A stretch of DNA of 64,000 nucleotides from an uncultured Dysgonomonas sp. (GTDB lineage Bacteria > Bacteroidota > Bacteroidia > Bacteroidales > Dysgonomonadaceae), in contig NZ_CAKUOF010000003.1 in assembly GCF_934668725.1 (NCBI RefSeq), positions 124,001-188,000 of the forward strand. The letters are read 5' to 3'. This document shows, piece after piece, positions 54,566-63,707 of the stretch. The translations under genes and the position numbers were made by a program. Position 1 is the first letter of the stretch. Every line of letters begins with the position of its first letter. The notes under the pieces are model-generated. The model made no database searches, was not told the DNA's origin, and was given only the letters and a program-made list of their open reading frames with translations.

Positions 54566-55024
54566 ATGTTAGAACTAAATTTACCACCCTATACTCCAAA
54601 GATAAAAAAAAACGACAAGCTATACATTTGGGATCAAATACGCTCCAAATATGTAGCTCTTACACCTGAGGAGTGGGTAAGGCAACATTTTATTAACTAT
54701 CTCATAACAGAAAAACAATACCCGGCATCCCTTATAGCAAACGAAACCCAGATATCCCTTAATACGCAACGAAAAAGGTGTGATTCGGTTGTATACGATA
54801 ATAAACTCAATCCTCTTGTCATTGTAGAATATAAGTCTCCCGACGTAAAAATAACCCAGGAAGTATTCGATCAGATTGCCAGATATAATATTGTTCTTAA
54901 AGTCAAGTATCTAATTATATCGAATGGAATGGAACATTATTGTTGCTGCATCGATTATGATAATCTTAGCTTCGAGTACTTATCTGAAATACCTCTTTAT
55001 ACAGCTTTAGAAAAAAGCCTCTAA
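54566..55024 (+). CDS. HsdR N-terminal domain protein (PD-(D/E)XK nuclease-like)
   Basis: A 152-residue single-domain protein. RKRCDSVVYDN and VIVEYKSPDVKITQEVFDQI give the D...E-x-K nuclease-like motif of the type I restriction enzyme R N-terminus. No specificity, methylase or helicase subunit is present, so this is not a restriction system. Similar small genes sit beside holA in other Bacteroidota. The ATG at 54566 is chosen; a longer frame would run through amn on the opposite strand. A possible TATTTTTG box is at 54480-54487. Confidence 0.85.
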   Translation: MLELNLPPYTPKIKKNDKLYIWDQIRSKYVALTPEEWVRQHFINYLITEKQYPASLIANETQISLNTQRKRCDSVVYDNKLNPLVIVEYKSPDVKITQEVFDQIARYNIVLKVKYLIISNGMEHYCCCIDYDNLSFEYLSEIPLYTALEKSL

Positions 55025-55026
55025 AA

Positions 55027-55072
55027 AGAAAATGAGGCTACTCAAAAGAATAACCTCATGCTTTCTTATAGC
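55027..55072. terminator. Bidirectional terminator between convergent genes
   Basis: AAGAAAATGAGG pairs with CCTCATGCTTTCTT with one bulge. T-rich or A-rich tracts flank both sides. Confidence 0.55.
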
Positions 55073-55083
55073 CCACAGTTGGT

Positions 55084-55524
55084 CTAATCTAAAGGAAGTA
55101 GAGTACTTACACCTATTCGATTCCATGCATTGATAGTTATAATTGCCATAATAACCTCTGCCAGCTTTTCTTTGCCAAGTAGTGCTTCTGCTTTTTGATA
55201 AGTCTCTTCCGAAACTCCACCATCGCTTATCAATGTAATTTCTTCTGTCAAAGTCAGAATGACCCTTTCACTTTCTGTATACAACTCAGTTTCATGCCAA
55301 ACATTCAGCAAATAGATACGCTGTTCTGCTTCCCCTAATTTCCGTGCATCTCTCGTATGCATATTCAAACAATATGCACAGCCATTTATTTGTGATGCTC
55401 TGATCTTTATCAGTTCTTTTTCAATTGGAGACAACGATGTACCATGCAAATATGTTTCTAATTTAAGCATCGCCTTATAGGCTTCCGGAGCTACTTCATG
55501 TATCTTTATTCTTTTCGATTCCAT
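55084..55524 (-). CDS. Carboxymuconolactone decarboxylase / AhpD-like protein
   Basis: A 146-residue helical protein of the AhpD-like superfamily. The redox motif is C-x2-C in NGCAYCLNMHTRDARKLGE, followed by VILTLTEEITLI. This group usually acts as an alkylhydroperoxidase-type reductant or has unknown substrates; the conserved His after the Cys pair is present. Single gene with its own start and a terminator shared with the convergent gene. Confidence 0.9.
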   Translation of the reverse strand: MESKRIKIHEVAPEAYKAMLKLETYLHGTSLSPIEKELIKIRASQINGCAYCLNMHTRDARKLGEAEQRIYLLNVWHETELYTESERVILTLTEEITLISDGGVSEETYQKAEALLGKEKLAEVIMAIITINAWNRIGVSTLLPLD

Positions 55525-55626
55525 AATTATTTAGTTTTGATGAAAGCAAAGTTATAGCTATTGCTGTCTGATAGAATTAAACTGGTTTAAGAAAACAATA
55601 TTGAGTATAAGTTTAACAATTTAGAA

Positions 55627-55661
55627 CAAAAAAGCGATTATCCCTCAAAGGATAACCGCTC
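55627..55661 (-). terminator. Terminator after the GH92 gene
   Basis: On the minus strand AGCGGTTATCC and GGATAATCGCT form an 11-bp stem with one wobble, followed by TTTTTT. Confidence 0.88.
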
Positions 55662-55689
55662 TTTCATTTATTGATTTTATCTGATCTTT

Positions 55690-57990
55690 TTATTTCACAG
55701 AAACAGGTCTGTCAGCTTTATCAACTCCGAATGTTTTTGAAGGCTGAGGTCCCATTTCAAATTCTAAAGTACCACCTGCAACTACATCTTTATGATTGAT
55801 ATAAGATTTAGTATAAGGCTTACCGTTCAACTTAGCACTTTGAATATATTTATTCTCTGGACTATTGTTAGCAGCAATCACTTTAAACGTTTTTCCGTCT
55901 GCCAATTTTATTGTAGCTTCTTTCATCTGAGGGCTGCCAAAGATATAATCGCCTCCGGCTGGAGCCATCGGATAGAATCCTAAAGCCGAAAGAATATACC
56001 ATGATGACATCTGGCCCACATCTTCATTACCGCTCAATCCGGCAGGTTTATCGAAATAAAGAGTAGTAAGTACTTCACGTACTTTTTCTGCTGTTTTCCA
56101 TTGTTGACCTACAAATGGATACAAGTAAAGGACTTGATGGCTTGGCTCATTTCCATGAGCATATTGCCCAATCAATCCGCTAATGTCAGGAGAAGCTTCT
56201 GCACCCATATCACCTTGTATAGTGAATAATGAATCAAGTTTTGTTACGAAAGCCTCTTCACTTCCAAATAAGCTAACCAACCCATTTACATCATGAGGAA
56301 CCAACCATGTATATTGCCAAGCATTACCCTCTGTATAATCATCTTCGCGATGAGTAGAGTGCAAAGGATTGAATGGCACGCGGAATGTTCCGGTTGAAGA
56401 AAGACCTCTCATAAATTGAGTTTCTTTATCGAAATAGTGCTTATACGACTCACTTCTCTTGATGAAATAATCATAGTCTTCGGTCTTACCCATTTCTTTT
56501 GCAACCTGTGCAACACTCCAGTCTGCGATAGCATATTCTAGGCCTTTAGCAACAGACTCAAATGTTTTTTCCTTATCGTAAGGAATATAGTCATATTCTT
56601 TCAACCAGTTAAGACCTCTTTCGTCCAGCATCATCGAAGTCTTCATTGCCTCATAAGCAGCTTCTTTATCTTTATCGGCAACAAAGCCTTTCAAGAATAA
56701 GTCTGCCAGAACAATAACTCCCGGATTACCCACCATACAGTCGGTTTCGTTACCCATCAAATGCCACACAGGTAATTTGCCTTGCTGTTTGAATATCTCA
56801 ATGAAGGTACTGGCTACATCTTTTGCCAATTCCGGATGGATAATAGTTTGTAATGGCTGAGCTGCACGGTATGTATCCCAAAGCGAGAAGGTGGTATAAT
56901 TAGTGAAGTCATTGTTGGTATGTACTTTCTTATCAGTTCCCCAATAATCGCCATTCACATCCGCAAATACCGATGGAGCGATCATAGAGTGGTACATAGC
57001 AGTATAGAAATTACGTAGATCGGTTTTGCTATCCGATTTAACTACTATCTTATTTAATTCTTCATTCCAAGCCTTATCTGCATTAGCAACAGTTTTCTCG
57101 AAATCCCATCCGGGAAGCTCTGCTTTCATATTCATCTTTGCATTCTCGATACTCACAGGAGACAAAGCAACCTTAGCATATATTTGTTCTCCTACTTTGG
57201 TCGGGGCAAAGAATACCTGGCCATAGATTTTACGCATAGGTGTTTTAGATCCTTCGTAAACAGCTGTAGTATCCGATAAAACAAATTTAGATATCGGCTT
57301 CGAGAAAGTGGCTGTAAAATAAACGCGCTGATCGTTTGCCCATCCCTTAGAGAAACGATAACCCGAAATTACACTGTCATTTTCCTGAATCAAAGCAGCA
57401 TCTACAGGCATATCCCAACCTATACCGTGCTCCAGGTCAATAATAATTTTAGGATCCGAAGACTCCGGGAATGTATATTTATGGAATCCCACTCGTTGAG
57501 TTGCTGTCAACTCTACATCGATACCAAATCGATCCAAGTGTACCGAATAATATCCAGGTTTAGCTGTTTCTTTGTCGTGTGAAAAATAAGAATAAATACC
57601 TGTAGATTCGTCAGGAAGTGTACCTCTTGTTAATTTAACATCTCCAACGGCAGGCATGAATGAAATATCACCTAAATCGCCAATACCCGTTCCGCTCAAG
57701 TGCATATGTCCGAAGCCGATAATGGTAGAATCGCTGATATGATATCCCGAACACCAATCCCATCCCTGACTATATTGTGTCGGACCTAGTTGTACAAACC
57801 CAAAAGGAACATTGGCTCCCATAAATACGTGTCCATGATCGCCCGTACCAATGTAAGGATCAACATACTGTGTCAGATTTTCAAGTTCAGATTCTTTTTG
57901 CCCTTTTTCAGAACAAGCAATTGCACCCAGCATCAGGCCTGTACAAATACTCAATCCGAGAGCGTTTCTCATGATTTTTTTTGTTACCAT
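55690..57990 (-). CDS. Glycoside hydrolase family 92 alpha-mannosidase
   Basis: A 766-residue calcium-dependent exo-alpha-mannosidase-like lipoprotein, signal ending LMLGAIAC. An ATG at 57972 would give a neater signal than 57990. The N-terminal beta-sandwich has YVDPYIGTGDHGHVFMGANV and GFGHMHLSGTGIGDLGDI. The (alpha/alpha)6 part has PVWHLMGNETDCMVGNPG (catalytic acid Glu), AHGNEPSHQVLYLYPF and GNEDVGQMSSWYILSALGFY. It probably trims alpha-mannosides from N-glycans or yeast mannan on the cell surface or in the periplasm. It is not next to Sus genes here. Confidence 0.93.
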   Translation of the reverse strand: MVTKKIMRNALGLSICTGLMLGAIACSEKGQKESELENLTQYVDPYIGTGDHGHVFMGANVPFGFVQLGPTQYSQGWDWCSGYHISDSTIIGFGHMHLSGTGIGDLGDISFMPAVGDVKLTRGTLPDESTGIYSYFSHDKETAKPGYYSVHLDRFGIDVELTATQRVGFHKYTFPESSDPKIIIDLEHGIGWDMPVDAALIQENDSVISGYRFSKGWANDQRVYFTATFSKPISKFVLSDTTAVYEGSKTPMRKIYGQVFFAPTKVGEQIYAKVALSPVSIENAKMNMKAELPGWDFEKTVANADKAWNEELNKIVVKSDSKTDLRNFYTAMYHSMIAPSVFADVNGDYWGTDKKVHTNNDFTNYTTFSLWDTYRAAQPLQTIIHPELAKDVASTFIEIFKQQGKLPVWHLMGNETDCMVGNPGVIVLADLFLKGFVADKDKEAAYEAMKTSMMLDERGLNWLKEYDYIPYDKEKTFESVAKGLEYAIADWSVAQVAKEMGKTEDYDYFIKRSESYKHYFDKETQFMRGLSSTGTFRVPFNPLHSTHREDDYTEGNAWQYTWLVPHDVNGLVSLFGSEEAFVTKLDSLFTIQGDMGAEASPDISGLIGQYAHGNEPSHQVLYLYPFVGQQWKTAEKVREVLTTLYFDKPAGLSGNEDVGQMSSWYILSALGFYPMAPAGGDYIFGSPQMKEATIKLADGKTFKVIAANNSPENKYIQSAKLNGKPYTKSYINHKDVVAGGTLEFEMGPQPSKTFGVDKADRPVSVK

Positions 57991-58041
57991 ACTTTAGTTA
58001 ACTTATTTAAGATTTATGTCAATTACGCTTATTCGCATTAT

Positions 58042-58066
58042 ATTAAGGTCTCAGACCTATTTATTG
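58042..58066 (-). repeat. Dispersed palindromic element, copy 4
   Basis: The reverse complement reads CAATAAATAGGTCTGAGACC, identical over 20 bases to the copy at 31414. It lies 52-76 bp upstream of the GH92 start, in the same orientation relative to the gene as copies 1 and 3. Confidence 0.65.
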
Positions 58067-58274
58067 TCCATCCCAAGTATAACATTGATAGTTATTGCTT
58101 TAGAGTACGATATTAAATACTTTCTTTTACTTCTAATTACGGAAAGAACTGCTATTTACGCCTTTTATTATGTTCTTCCGTAAAAATAGTAATAATTTTC
58201 CAAACAGAATTATAGTTTAAAGCCTTGACTATACTTTCATTTCTTATGGTTTGCTTAACATTCACTTGTACTGA

Positions 58275-58399
58275 AGTTACAATAGCTACACAATTAAGCT
58301 ACAAAGGTTACAAGATATAGTAGACTTATGTCACCTTTTAAAACACCTCATAATCAATCCATAAACTCATAAAAGGTGACAAAGATGACAAAAGTGACA
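58275..58399. repeat. Cluster of 9-bp-spaced GnnACA repeats and an inverted repeat
   Basis: Four GYTACA units start at 58276, 58285, 58298 and 58307 (spacings 9, 13, 9). Three RTGACA units start at 58376, 58385 and 58394 (spacing 9). TGTCACCTTTTA at 58329-58340 is the reverse complement of 58370-58381. They lie in a 627-bp gap with no credible gene. This may be a control region or a remnant of a mobile element; no product is visible. Confidence 0.6.
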
Positions 58400-58617
58400 C
58401 TCTTCATGCTCTTTATTTATTTCTCTTCAATCGACCTATAATCCGAAACTGTACTCTTACCTTTATAGATAAATCAGATTCTCATACCTCTTTACAAATT
58501 AGACAAATACAGTATAATTATACCCTATATAATTCAAGCTATGATTTGCCATCGTCTCTTCACCATAAAATTATTCGAAACAAAACACTTATCAGGCTTA
58601 TAAAGCAGTTTGTTGAT

Positions 58618-59745
58618 TTACTTAAAATGCAGATTTAAAACTACTATTTCAGAAATAGTCCCTATTCTGTATTGGGGTCCGGCAAGCCCTAGTCCCGAAG
58701 TAACATAAACATGCGTATTATCTTTCTTTTTATAACCATGTCCAACCTCGAATATCAGGCTCATCAATAAATTATTTGGAAATAATTGCCCGTTATGAGT
58801 ATGCCCATAAACAGCAAGGTCTGCCTGTTCATCCGATTCTTCAGATAGATTCTTTGGTTCATGATTCATCACAATTACAGGCAATTTCTTATCAACATGC
58901 TGCATCAGGTCAGTTAATGGTTTTCGATTCTCGGCATGATCGTCTTCCCGACCCACAATATAAAATTTATCAGCTATATTTATAGTAGTGTCTCTCAGCA
59001 TGGTCATTCCTGTTTCGGAAGCCAGCCAGGCTATTTTCTCTTCGGAATTTAGTCTGTATTCGTGATTACCCGTAGTCACATATACTCCATAAGGAGCTTT
59101 TAAGCGCTGGAATTCTTCATTCATTTTCTGATCCACTAATGGAGAAAGGTCATAATCAATAATATCACCAACCAATAGGATAACATCCGGTTTTTGCGCC
59201 ATAATTTCATCGACATACATGCTTAAAACTTTTTTATCGATCAAATGCCCTACATGCATGTCTGCTACCATAACAACTTTAAGGCTATCAAGCCCATCTA
59301 CTTTCTTGTCAATAGTTAAATCCATTGTTGTTACAACCGGATGCCAAAATCGATAATGCCCATAAGACATTGAGGATATCACAATAACTAATGATATAGT
59401 AATATATATTCTTCTGAGTGGAATTTTTTGTAAGTTCAATCTACGTATCGGATTAATCCAACGTCCCAGAAATTTCACTAAATCATAGATCAACAGCAAA
59501 GCTGAAGTATATCCAATAAATACCATCCATGAAGTTCCTATTAACAAGATAGGCTTTAAAATAACAGATGATAAATTAACGTTAAAGATCAATCCTGTCA
59601 GGTATACAAGAAGCTCTATTCCAAATAGTGATGCATAAGGAATTCGATACGCTTTGCTTTTGGGTAAAACTTGCCATCCCCGAATAAATACGTATACATT
59701 AAATATAAGATGCACTATAAGTGCTTGAAATAAGAAAACTTTCAT
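58618..59745 (-). CDS. Membrane-anchored metallophosphoesterase (second of a pair)
   Basis: A 375-residue protein with about four membrane segments in the first 135 residues, then a calcineurin-like domain. Metal-site motifs are VADMHVGH, LLVGDIIDYD, TGNHEYR, MNHEP and YGHTHNGQ. Members act on phosphate esters, including UDP-diacylglucosamine-type lipids and cyclic nucleotides; the substrate is unknown. Its start overlaps the stop of its paralogue upstream by 4 bp. Confidence 0.92.
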   Translation of the reverse strand: MKVFLFQALIVHLIFNVYVFIRGWQVLPKSKAYRIPYASLFGIELLVYLTGLIFNVNLSSVILKPILLIGTSWMVFIGYTSALLLIYDLVKFLGRWINPIRRLNLQKIPLRRIYITISLVIVISSMSYGHYRFWHPVVTTMDLTIDKKVDGLDSLKVVMVADMHVGHLIDKKVLSMYVDEIMAQKPDVILLVGDIIDYDLSPLVDQKMNEEFQRLKAPYGVYVTTGNHEYRLNSEEKIAWLASETGMTMLRDTTINIADKFYIVGREDDHAENRKPLTDLMQHVDKKLPVIVMNHEPKNLSEESDEQADLAVYGHTHNGQLFPNNLLMSLIFEVGHGYKKKDNTHVYVTSGLGLAGPQYRIGTISEIVVLNLHFK

Positions 59746-60860
59746 TTGGTCTTTAATTTAATTACAGCATATTCGGACTGTGTGCCTATGCGAAATTTTC
59801 CACCCCAAAGCCCCATACCCGAACTTACGTATATATTTGTATTTCCTTTTTTCAAATAACCATACGAGTTTTCATAAATCATATCGGTTATTAATGAAAT
59901 AGGCCATATCTGTCCACGATGTGTATGCCCTGAAAACTGTATATCTACACCATTTTTCTCCGCCTCTTCCAAATTATATGGTTGATGATCCAATAATATT
60001 ACAGGCTTAGATTTATCTAAAGAATCTGTTATCTCAGCCAAAGGCTTTCTGTTTGGATTTGACTTATCGTCACGTCCAACAACATAAAACATACTGTCAA
60101 TTAAAACTGCAGAATCTCTGAGCAGGCTAATACCCGATTCTTCTATAAATTTCGAAGATGCTAAAGCTCCACTAATATATTCATGATTCCCCATAACAGC
60201 ATATACTCCATATTTAGACTTAATCTTTTTCAGGTCGTCCGACATATTCTGTTCAATCAGCGGTCTCACACTACTATCAATAATATCCCCTGCAATGAGT
60301 ACAATATCAGGGTTTTCTTTATTTATAAGCTCTATCCATTGTTGCAGCTCACCCTTACCGATGCCATATCCTAAGTGCATATCACTAAGAGCCACTATCG
60401 TAAGAGAATCGCCTGTTCCTATGGCCTTATTAATTTCTATAGGCAGATCAACACGTTCTTTAATACGGTATTTCAAATATCCGCATAACATCAACAAACC
60501 GATAAACCCGATAATGAAACCGAAACTCAACCAATTATCTTTAGTGTACTGATTCAATGTATCTTTAGGAACAAGGTGTGATACACGAATCAAGTCTGTC
60601 AGCAAATTGAAAATTAAGAAATACAGGAAGATAAAGAACCAAGAAGTACCTATTTTGTACAAAACTGAAGTAACCCCAATCGGGAAGTGCTCTCCTGCCA
60701 AAAACAGCAAAAAGATAGAGCCTATTAATACTACAGCTACTCCTATCAATAACGAACGCGTTACTATACTCAAAGGAATAACCGCCCAAGCCCTGTAGAA
60801 AACATAATAATTACCTGCTAGAAAAACTAAAAGAAAAATGATAAAAAAAAGATATCTCAT
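59742..60860 (-). CDS. Membrane-anchored metallophosphoesterase (first of a pair)
   Basis: A 372-residue paralogue of the next gene, with the same design: N-terminal membrane segments (about 5-140) and a phosphoesterase domain with LSDMHLGYG, LIAGDIIDSS, MGNHEYIS, LDHQPYN and FSGHTHRGQIWP. All metal ligands are intact in both copies, so the duplication is probably functional. Cotranscribed with its partner, as shown by the ATGA overlap. Confidence 0.92.
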   Translation of the reverse strand: MRYLFFIIFLLVFLAGNYYVFYRAWAVIPLSIVTRSLLIGVAVVLIGSIFLLFLAGEHFPIGVTSVLYKIGTSWFFIFLYFLIFNLLTDLIRVSHLVPKDTLNQYTKDNWLSFGFIIGFIGLLMLCGYLKYRIKERVDLPIEINKAIGTGDSLTIVALSDMHLGYGIGKGELQQWIELINKENPDIVLIAGDIIDSSVRPLIEQNMSDDLKKIKSKYGVYAVMGNHEYISGALASSKFIEESGISLLRDSAVLIDSMFYVVGRDDKSNPNRKPLAEITDSLDKSKPVILLDHQPYNLEEAEKNGVDIQFSGHTHRGQIWPISLITDMIYENSYGYLKKGNTNIYVSSGMGLWGGKFRIGTQSEYAVIKLKTK

Positions 60861-60924
60861 AATTAGTTAGAGCTTGAGTGTAAAAATAAAACCTGATACA
60901 ATACAGGTATTTATATATGTACTA

Positions 60925-60957
60925 TGAAAAAAAAGAGTAACATTATAGTTACTCTTT
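60925..60957 (-). terminator. Terminator after the zinc metallopeptidase gene
   Basis: AAAGAGTAAC-ATTATAG-TTACTCTTT, a perfect stem. On the minus strand it is followed by a run of T. Confidence 0.85.
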
Positions 60958-60977
60958 ATATTTTAGAGGAAGATGAA

Positions 60978-61658
60978 TTATCTCCTGCTTCCCAATGCAA
61001 TAAAGATATAATAGATAAGAGTTGCTAAAGATCCTAAGGCAGCAACAACATACGTATAAGCAGCCCACTTTAGTGCATCTTTTGCTTTGTCTTTATTAGA
61101 ATCCCTTACTATACCGGCTGTATTAAGCCATACTAAAGCACGGTTACTGGCATCTATCTCGACAGGCAATGTCACAAAACTAAAGATAGTAGTCATTGCA
61201 AACAGACCGATACCAATCCATAGCAATATAGGAAAAGTATTAACCATAAATATACCTGCCAACAATACCCACATAACCCATTTCGAAGCAAAGCTAACAG
61301 TTGGCACCAAAGCCGATCTTAAAGTCAAAGGCCCGTATGCTTTGGCATGCTGTACAGCGTGCCCGCACTCGTGTGCTGCAACAGCAGCCGCAGCAACACT
61401 ATTACTATGATAAACACCCTCACTTAGGTTTACGGTTTTGTTGCCCGGATTATAATTGTCCGTAAGCATACCTTGGGTCGAAACTACCTGCACATCAAAT
61501 ATACCATTGTCATGCAACATTTTCAATGCAACATCCCGTCCTGTTAATCCACTATCTAATGGTACCTTTGAGTATTTTTTGAATTTGCTTTGTAGCGTTG
61601 CCGAAACAATCCAGCCAACTAAAGCAATTATACCGAATAAAATCCAACCGAAATACAT
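60978..61658 (-). CDS. YugP-like zinc metallopeptidase
   Basis: A 226-residue membrane protease of the Zn_peptidase_2 family. It has an N-terminal membrane segment, the zinc-binding AAHECGHAVQHA (HExxH type) near residues 90-101, an LPVEIDASNRALVWLN segment and three further membrane segments. Its role in known species is not well defined; membrane protein quality control is possible. Single gene. Confidence 0.92.
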   Translation of the reverse strand: MYFGWILFGIIALVGWIVSATLQSKFKKYSKVPLDSGLTGRDVALKMLHDNGIFDVQVVSTQGMLTDNYNPGNKTVNLSEGVYHSNSVAAAAVAAHECGHAVQHAKAYGPLTLRSALVPTVSFASKWVMWVLLAGIFMVNTFPILLWIGIGLFAMTTIFSFVTLPVEIDASNRALVWLNTAGIVRDSNKDKAKDALKWAAYTYVVAALGSLATLIYYIFIALGSRR

Positions 61659-61782
61659 AATCTTATTATTTTAATTAATAACCTTCTTTACCTTATAATT
61701 ATCATTATCAAAAGATATGCCAAAGATATACATATTAATTGTTTGTAAATTTGATAATTACTTAAAAAAGGCTAATCGGGAA

Positions 61783-63057
61783 TTATACGAAATATTGACG
61801 TTTGATAGTCTGATCACGGTCAGGCCCTACCGAAACAATACTGATCGTTACACCCAACTCGGCTTCCAAGAAATCGACATAGTCTATAAATTCCTGAGGA
61901 AATTCTTCTTCACTCTGCATTTTTGTCATGTCGAGATTCCACCCAGGAAGTTCCTTATATACAGGTGTTACATTATCACCTATTTCAAAAGGGAATTCAG
62001 TAGTTTCTTTTCCATCAATTTTATAGGCAACACATGCTTTAATAGTCTCAAATGTATCTAAAACATCACTTTTCATCATGATTAGCTGGGTCACTCCGTT
62101 TATCATAATGGCATAACGCAGCGCAACCAGATCAATCCAACCACAACGGCGTGGACGCCCTGTTACCGAGCCGAATTCAAAACCTAATTTACGGAGTTTA
62201 TCACCCGTTTCATCAAATAATTCGGTAGGGAAAGGACCACTGCCGACACGTGTGCAGTAAGCCTTAAAGATACCAAAAACCTCACCTATCTTACTGGGAG
62301 GAATTCCCAAACCAATACATGCTCCCGAAGAGATCGTATTAGATGAAGTTACAAAAGGATAAGACCCGAAGTCGATATCCAGCATAGTACCCTGTGCTCC
62401 TTCTGCCAACACTGATTTGTGTTTTGATAAAGCACCATTTATATAATACTCACTATCTATGAATGTAAATTCCTTTAGTTTTTCGACACCATTAAACCAT
62501 TCTTTTTCGATTTCAGCCAACGCACTGCAATCAAAGTTATATTGTTTTAATATATCCAAATGCCTGCTTCTTACTTGTTGGTACTTCTCTTCGAAGCCGC
62601 ATAGAAGATCTCCTACTCTCAAACCTCCACGTCCAACTTTCTCTGTATATGTCGGTCCTATACCTTTACCTGTAGTCCCAATTTTAGAGTCTCCCTTAGC
62701 ATTTTCATAACAAGCATCCAATAAACGATGTGTAGGTAAAATAAGATGGGCTTTTTTCGATATTAAAAGGCGTTTTGTTAAATCATGCCCCGATTTTTCA
62801 AGAGACTCAACCTCTCCTTTAAATAAAGCCGGATCCAGCACCACTCCATTTCCGATAATATTTACTTTATCTCCTTGGAAAATTCCAGAAGGTACTGACC
62901 TTAAAACATATTTCTCACCCTCAAATTCTAAGGTGTGACCGGCATTAGGTCCTCCCTGAAAACGGGCTACGACTTCATATTTTGGAGTCAACACATCCAC
63001 TATTTTGCCTTTACCTTCGTCACCCCATTGCAACCCCAGTAGTACATCTGCTTTCAT
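61783..63057 (-). CDS. purA: Adenylosuccinate synthetase
   Basis: A 424-residue enzyme joining IMP and aspartate with GTP on the way to AMP. Motifs are the P-loop VLLGLQWGDEGKGKIVDVL, the IMP loop GPNAGHTLEF, IGTTGKGIGPTYTEKVGR, AEGAQGTMLDIDFGSYPFVT and GRPRRCGWIDLV. It starts 4 bp inside the end of the fur-like gene, so the two are translationally coupled. Confidence 0.97.
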   Translation of the reverse strand: MKADVLLGLQWGDEGKGKIVDVLTPKYEVVARFQGGPNAGHTLEFEGEKYVLRSVPSGIFQGDKVNIIGNGVVLDPALFKGEVESLEKSGHDLTKRLLISKKAHLILPTHRLLDACYENAKGDSKIGTTGKGIGPTYTEKVGRGGLRVGDLLCGFEEKYQQVRSRHLDILKQYNFDCSALAEIEKEWFNGVEKLKEFTFIDSEYYINGALSKHKSVLAEGAQGTMLDIDFGSYPFVTSSNTISSGACIGLGIPPSKIGEVFGIFKAYCTRVGSGPFPTELFDETGDKLRKLGFEFGSVTGRPRRCGWIDLVALRYAIMINGVTQLIMMKSDVLDTFETIKACVAYKIDGKETTEFPFEIGDNVTPVYKELPGWNLDMTKMQSEEEFPQEFIDYVDFLEAELGVTISIVSVGPDRDQTIKRQYFV

Positions 63058-63566
63058 TTCTTTTTATTGGTATTTATTTTATTTTCTTCTGATTTCTTTG
63101 ATTTCTTCTCGCTTTGTTGCTTTTCCTTCAAACATTTGGCACATGTTCCGTATATATACATACTGTAATAACCAATTTTAAATCGGGCAAAGCGTTTTTG
63201 CTGTGTTTGAGTAAATGGCGTTGCATTTTTATATTCCTTCACTTTTCCGCATGTTGTACAGATTAAATGGTCGTGGTTTTCAGCTCCATATATACGTTCA
63301 TACTGAGATATATTTGCTCCAAACTGATGTTTTACCAACAGCCCACAGTCCAACAACAGCTCAATTGTATTATACAATGTAGCCCTACTCACCCTCATAC
63401 TCTGGGTATTCATTGTTTGAAAAAGGGAATCGACATCGAAATGTCCTTTTGTAGAATAGATATGATCAAGTATCGCAAAACGTTCGGGGGTCTTGCGGTG
63501 TTTATGCTGATTGAGGTATTCAGTAAACTTACTTAAAACTTGTTCTTTTATCTTCTGATTATCCAT
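63054..63566 (-). CDS. Fur-family transcriptional regulator
   Basis: A 170-residue winged-helix metalloregulator. RKTPERFAILDHIYSTKGHF and SRATLYNTIELLLDCGLL are the DNA-binding region. HDHLICTTCGKV and IYGTCAKCLKEK give two Cys pairs for structural zinc. It ends in a lysine-rich tail. It could be Fur, PerR or Zur; the metal is not decided by sequence. It is directly upstream of purA, as in other Bacteroidales. Confidence 0.9.
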   Translation of the reverse strand: MDNQKIKEQVLSKFTEYLNQHKHRKTPERFAILDHIYSTKGHFDVDSLFQTMNTQSMRVSRATLYNTIELLLDCGLLVKHQFGANISQYERIYGAENHDHLICTTCGKVKEYKNATPFTQTQQKRFARFKIGYYSMYIYGTCAKCLKEKQQSEKKSKKSEENKINTNKKK

Positions 63567-63641
63567 TTTACAAGATCAAGAATAACAAATATACACTTTT
63601 TTTGGAAGATTAATCATATTATCTCCGGAAGAAGTAATCAT

Positions 63642-63680
63642 AAAATAAGGAGCTGTCAAAATTTGACAGCTCCTTATTTT
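63642..63680. terminator. 19-bp palindromic terminator after the SusD-like gene
   Basis: AAAATAAGGAGCTGTCAAA pairs perfectly with 63662-63680 across one central base. T-rich tracts follow on either strand. It ends the SusD transcript before the fur-like gene. Confidence 0.9.
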
Positions 63681-63707
63681 TATTTACTCTTAAAAGAATA
63701 TTCTTAT

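Noticed and set aside
54566..55024. Restriction-modification system
   Set aside because: Only a lone HsdR-N domain is present, with no methylase, specificity or helicase parts; it sits beside housekeeping genes.
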